Of a stretch of DNA of 22,864 nucleotides, positions 21,916 through 22,864 are shown one piece after another; position 1 is the stretch's first letter; each line of letters opens with the position of its first letter. The position numbers were made by a program, and so were the translations under genes. Source of the DNA: an uncultured Megasphaera sp. (lineage in GTDB: Bacteria; Bacillota; Negativicutes; Veillonellales; Megasphaeraceae); assembly GCA_900540735.1 (NCBI GenBank), contig UQHB01000041.1:1-22864 (forward strand), read 5' to 3'. The notes beneath the pieces were generated by a model, which was not told the origin of the DNA, made no database searches, and saw only the letters and a list, made by a program, of their open reading frames with translations.

Positions 21916-22069
21916 GGCTATCACCTACCATTCGATAGTAAAGGTATAACAAGATAACGATGCCAGTAATAGCAGTCAATACATCTACTGGCCTGCCTAG
22001 CACAGACGCGAGCCATAACCCGAAAACAATCCAATCCTTTTTTTCTATTCGCTTGATTCTTTTCTTCAT
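21908..22069 (-). CDS. Small membrane protein, 53 aa
   Basis: Open frame from ATG 22069 to TAG 21910-21908. The N-terminus is strongly basic (MKKRIKRIEKK), then two hydrophobic stretches (about 13-25, WIVFGLWLASVLG, and 31-45, LTAITGIVILLYLYY) separated by a short polar turn, and a short C-terminal tail (RMVGDSHD). It looks like a two-pass or hairpin membrane protein. The ribosome binding site is weak (AAAGAA only). The 8-nt overlap with the next gene and the hydrophobic pattern support coding. No family recognised; holin-like size but not in a lysis module. Confidence 0.65.
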   Translation of the reverse strand: MKKRIKRIEKKDWIVFGLWLASVLGRPVDVLTAITGIVILLYLYYRMVGDSHD

Positions 22070-22098
22070 TTCTTTTACAATGGATATGTAGAAGGTCA

Positions 22099-22118
22099 GG
22101 ACAGCGTTTCCGCCGTCC
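22099..22118 (-). other. GNRA-loop hairpin downstream of the 47-aa basic gene
   Basis: Minus strand GGACGGCG-GAAA-CGCTGTCC: 8 bp with one G-U pair closed by a GAAA tetraloop, 12 nt after the stop at 22131. No T-run follows on the minus strand (TGACCTTC), so it is not a standard terminator for the operon. The flanks GAAG/CTTC could extend it past a bulge. Could be an mRNA-stabilising hairpin, a protein-binding (boxB-like) site or a degenerate terminator. Confidence 0.6.
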
Positions 22119-22130
22119 CTTCTTTCTTTA

Positions 22131-22274
22131 CTACTTGGAGCGTTTCACAGGTTTGCGTTTGCGTTGCTTAACTTGTGAGCGCTTCTTTTGTTTTTCGGCT
22201 ATTTCTTTACGCCATTTCCAAAGAGTATAGCCAATAACAACCAGATTTTTAATGTCGTCCAACTCTATATCCAT
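22131..22274 (-). CDS. Small highly basic protein, 47 aa
   Basis: ATG 22274 has AAAGGAGGT with an 8-nt spacer, the first ribosome binding site after the promoter at 22304-22332, so it is chosen over the upstream in-frame ATG. Residues 1-20 include a short hydrophobic stretch (NLVVIGYTLWKW); residues 21-47 are dominated by Lys and Arg (RKEIAEKQKKRSQVKQRKRK). Such a tail would bind nucleic acid or acidic lipids. First gene of the late transcript. No family recognised; an RNA-binding antitermination role is considered under findings. Confidence 0.7.
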   Translation of the reverse strand: MDIELDDIKNLVVIGYTLWKWRKEIAEKQKKRSQVKQRKRKPVKRSK

Positions 22275-22303
22275 TGCGTACCTCCTTTCCTCTTGATGAT
22301 TAT

Positions 22304-22332
22304 AGTATACCACAATTCATGATATTCGTCAA
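22304..22332 (-). promoter_or_regulatory. Strong sigma-A-type promoter for the late operon
   Basis: Minus strand TTGACG (22332-22327), 17-nt spacer, TATACT (22309-22304), with TGG directly before the -10 giving an extended -10 element. A second TATAAT-like hexamer overlaps 3 nt downstream. The start codon at 22274 is about 30 nt below the -10. The 12-nt arms TTGACGAATATC and the complement of TTGATGATTATA flank the promoter as an imperfect (9 of 12) inverted repeat, a possible operator. Confidence 0.83.
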
Positions 22333-22375
22333 TCTATTTTCAAGAAAAGGAGGTATTTTTTTATTTTCTACATGC

Positions 22376-22421
22376 AAAAGCCGCCGCAGGCAATACCCGT
22401 ATCGTGTCTAGCGGCGGCTTT
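22376..22421 (-). terminator. GC-rich terminator hairpin after the late regulator gene
   Basis: Arms AAAGCCGCCGC and GCGGCGGCTTT, 11 bp perfect (22377-22387 and 22411-22421), 23-nt loop, with TTTT at the minus-strand end of the stem. It separates the DUF1492-like gene from the late promoter. The plus strand also has a T-rich flank, so it may be bidirectional. Confidence 0.75.
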
Positions 22422-22490
22422 CGCTTATTTATTTGTCAAAAGGAGGTGATTACCTACGAATCACACATACATCATATCATGTCAAGGGGG

Positions 22491-22545
22491 TGAATTACTA
22501 TGAACTCAGGTGAATTTTAGTGAACGGAGATGAACGGATTCGAAC
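22491..22545. repeat. Six-unit 10-bp phased repeat, [T/C]GAA[C/T]NNNNN
   Basis: On the plus strand the pentamer TGAAT or TGAAC begins at exactly 22491, 22501, 22511, 22521 and 22531, with CGAAC at 22541: six units with a strict 10-nt period. The other five bases of each unit vary. Half lies in the last codons of the DUF1492-like gene and half beyond its stop. A 10-nt period is not a multiple of three, so a repeated peptide does not cause it. Confidence 0.8.
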
Positions 22546-22864
22546 TCTTTTAAGGCATTTCCGTGTAATTTCAGGACACCGCGCATACTCCGGTACTGCA
22601 ATACGTCTTTAATGTCATCCCAATCTTTGCAGTTAATATACCGCTCTGTCAGGATAACGCGATGCAGCGGGTCAGATAAGCAGTTAATTTTATCTTCTGC
22701 TTCTGTCCGGATGCGCAGCAACTCATCCCATTCAGCATTGAACTTCTTTTCCAGCTCTTGTATTTTAGCAATCTTATCGCCCATATCCAGGCCTTGGCCA
22801 CCGTCAACGCGGTCTTTGCTATAGTCAATGGACTGCAAAGCATACAAATCTTGCCTTAATTTCT
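22506..22864 (-). CDS. DUF1492/ArpU-like late transcription regulator, C-terminal part (runs off right edge)
   Basis: The frame is open to the window edge (118 codons seen), so the start lies outside; the visible protein begins KLRQDLYALQSIDYSKDRVD. The middle is a coiled coil (KIQELEKKFNAEWDELLRIR), and the C-terminal part LTERYINCKDWDDIKDVLQY followed by SMRGVLKLHGNAL is the sigma-70 region 4-type helix-turn-helix of DUF1492 and ArpU-like proteins. These usually lie just upstream of the terminase genes in Bacillota phages and switch on late transcription. The helix-turn-helix and position fit; direct evidence of its target is lacking. Confidence 0.85.
   Translation of the reverse strand, partial: KLRQDLYALQSIDYSKDRVDGGQGLDMGDKIAKIQELEKKFNAEWDELLRIRTEAEDKINCLSDPLHRVILTERYINCKDWDDIKDVLQYRSMRGVLKLHGNALKEFESVHLRSLKFT

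Noticed and set aside
1..22864. CRISPR arrays, tRNA genes, insertion sequences, attachment sites
   Set aside because: No repeat-spacer structure, tRNA-like fold, transposase or integrase was seen anywhere in the window.

Overview
The window is the late (morphogenesis) half of a temperate phage or prophage with a contractile tail, built on the PBSX/Xkd plan of Bacillota (Firmicutes). Nearly everything is on the minus strand, so transcription and the biological gene order run from high to low coordinates. Strong AGGAGG-type ribosome binding sites, ATGA/TAATG stop-start overlaps and the protein families fit a Bacillota host, perhaps one of the Negativicutes. That last point is a guess from protein flavour only. 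No host chromosomal gene, tRNA, integrase or attachment site is visible, so I cannot tell prophage from free phage.

Layout in transcription order. (a) 22864-22506: 3' part of a DUF1492/ArpU-like sigma-region-4-type protein, the usual late-gene regulator. (b) 22545-22275: a control region holding a six-unit 10-bp phased repeat, an 11-bp GC-rich terminator hairpin and a near-consensus extended -10 promoter. (c) 22274-21736: three very small genes (a 47-aa basic peptide, a 53-aa membrane protein, a 59-aa protein) with a GNRA-loop hairpin after the first and a textbook terminator after the last. (d) 21664-16273: packaging and head: terS, terL, portal, a 64-aa protein, a collagen-like probable head fibre, scaffold and major capsid protein. 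(e) 16261-14354: a MuF-type minor head protein with an HExxH (zincin-like) C-terminal domain. (f) 14341-13195: an AT-rich cassette of four small genes, one on the plus strand, with two hairpin terminators. (g) 13146-11527: connectors, gp10-like protein and tail terminator. (h) 11523-1732: sheath, tube, tail assembly chaperone with a programmed -1 frameshift, tape measure, LysM protein, XkdQ fused to an NlpC/P60-like domain, XkdR, XkdS, XkdT and XkdU homologues. (i) 1722-1: tail-collar fibre, two small tail-tip proteins and the start of a tail fibre that leaves the window. Lysis genes are not in the window.

Most noteworthy: a canonical A AAA AAC slippery heptamer that extends the 119-aa chaperone to 179 aa and ends in a GTGA overlap with the tape measure gene; the MuF-zincin protein, whose C-terminal domain begins at a sharp drop in GC content that continues into the downstream small genes (the look of a MuF polymorphic effector with candidate immunity genes); the 10-bp phased TGAAY array beside the late regulator gene; and a promoter / basic peptide / GNRA hairpin / terminator arrangement ahead of terS that could be an antitermination module. 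The last two, and the effector-immunity idea, are inference. Coordinates, motifs and frames were read directly.
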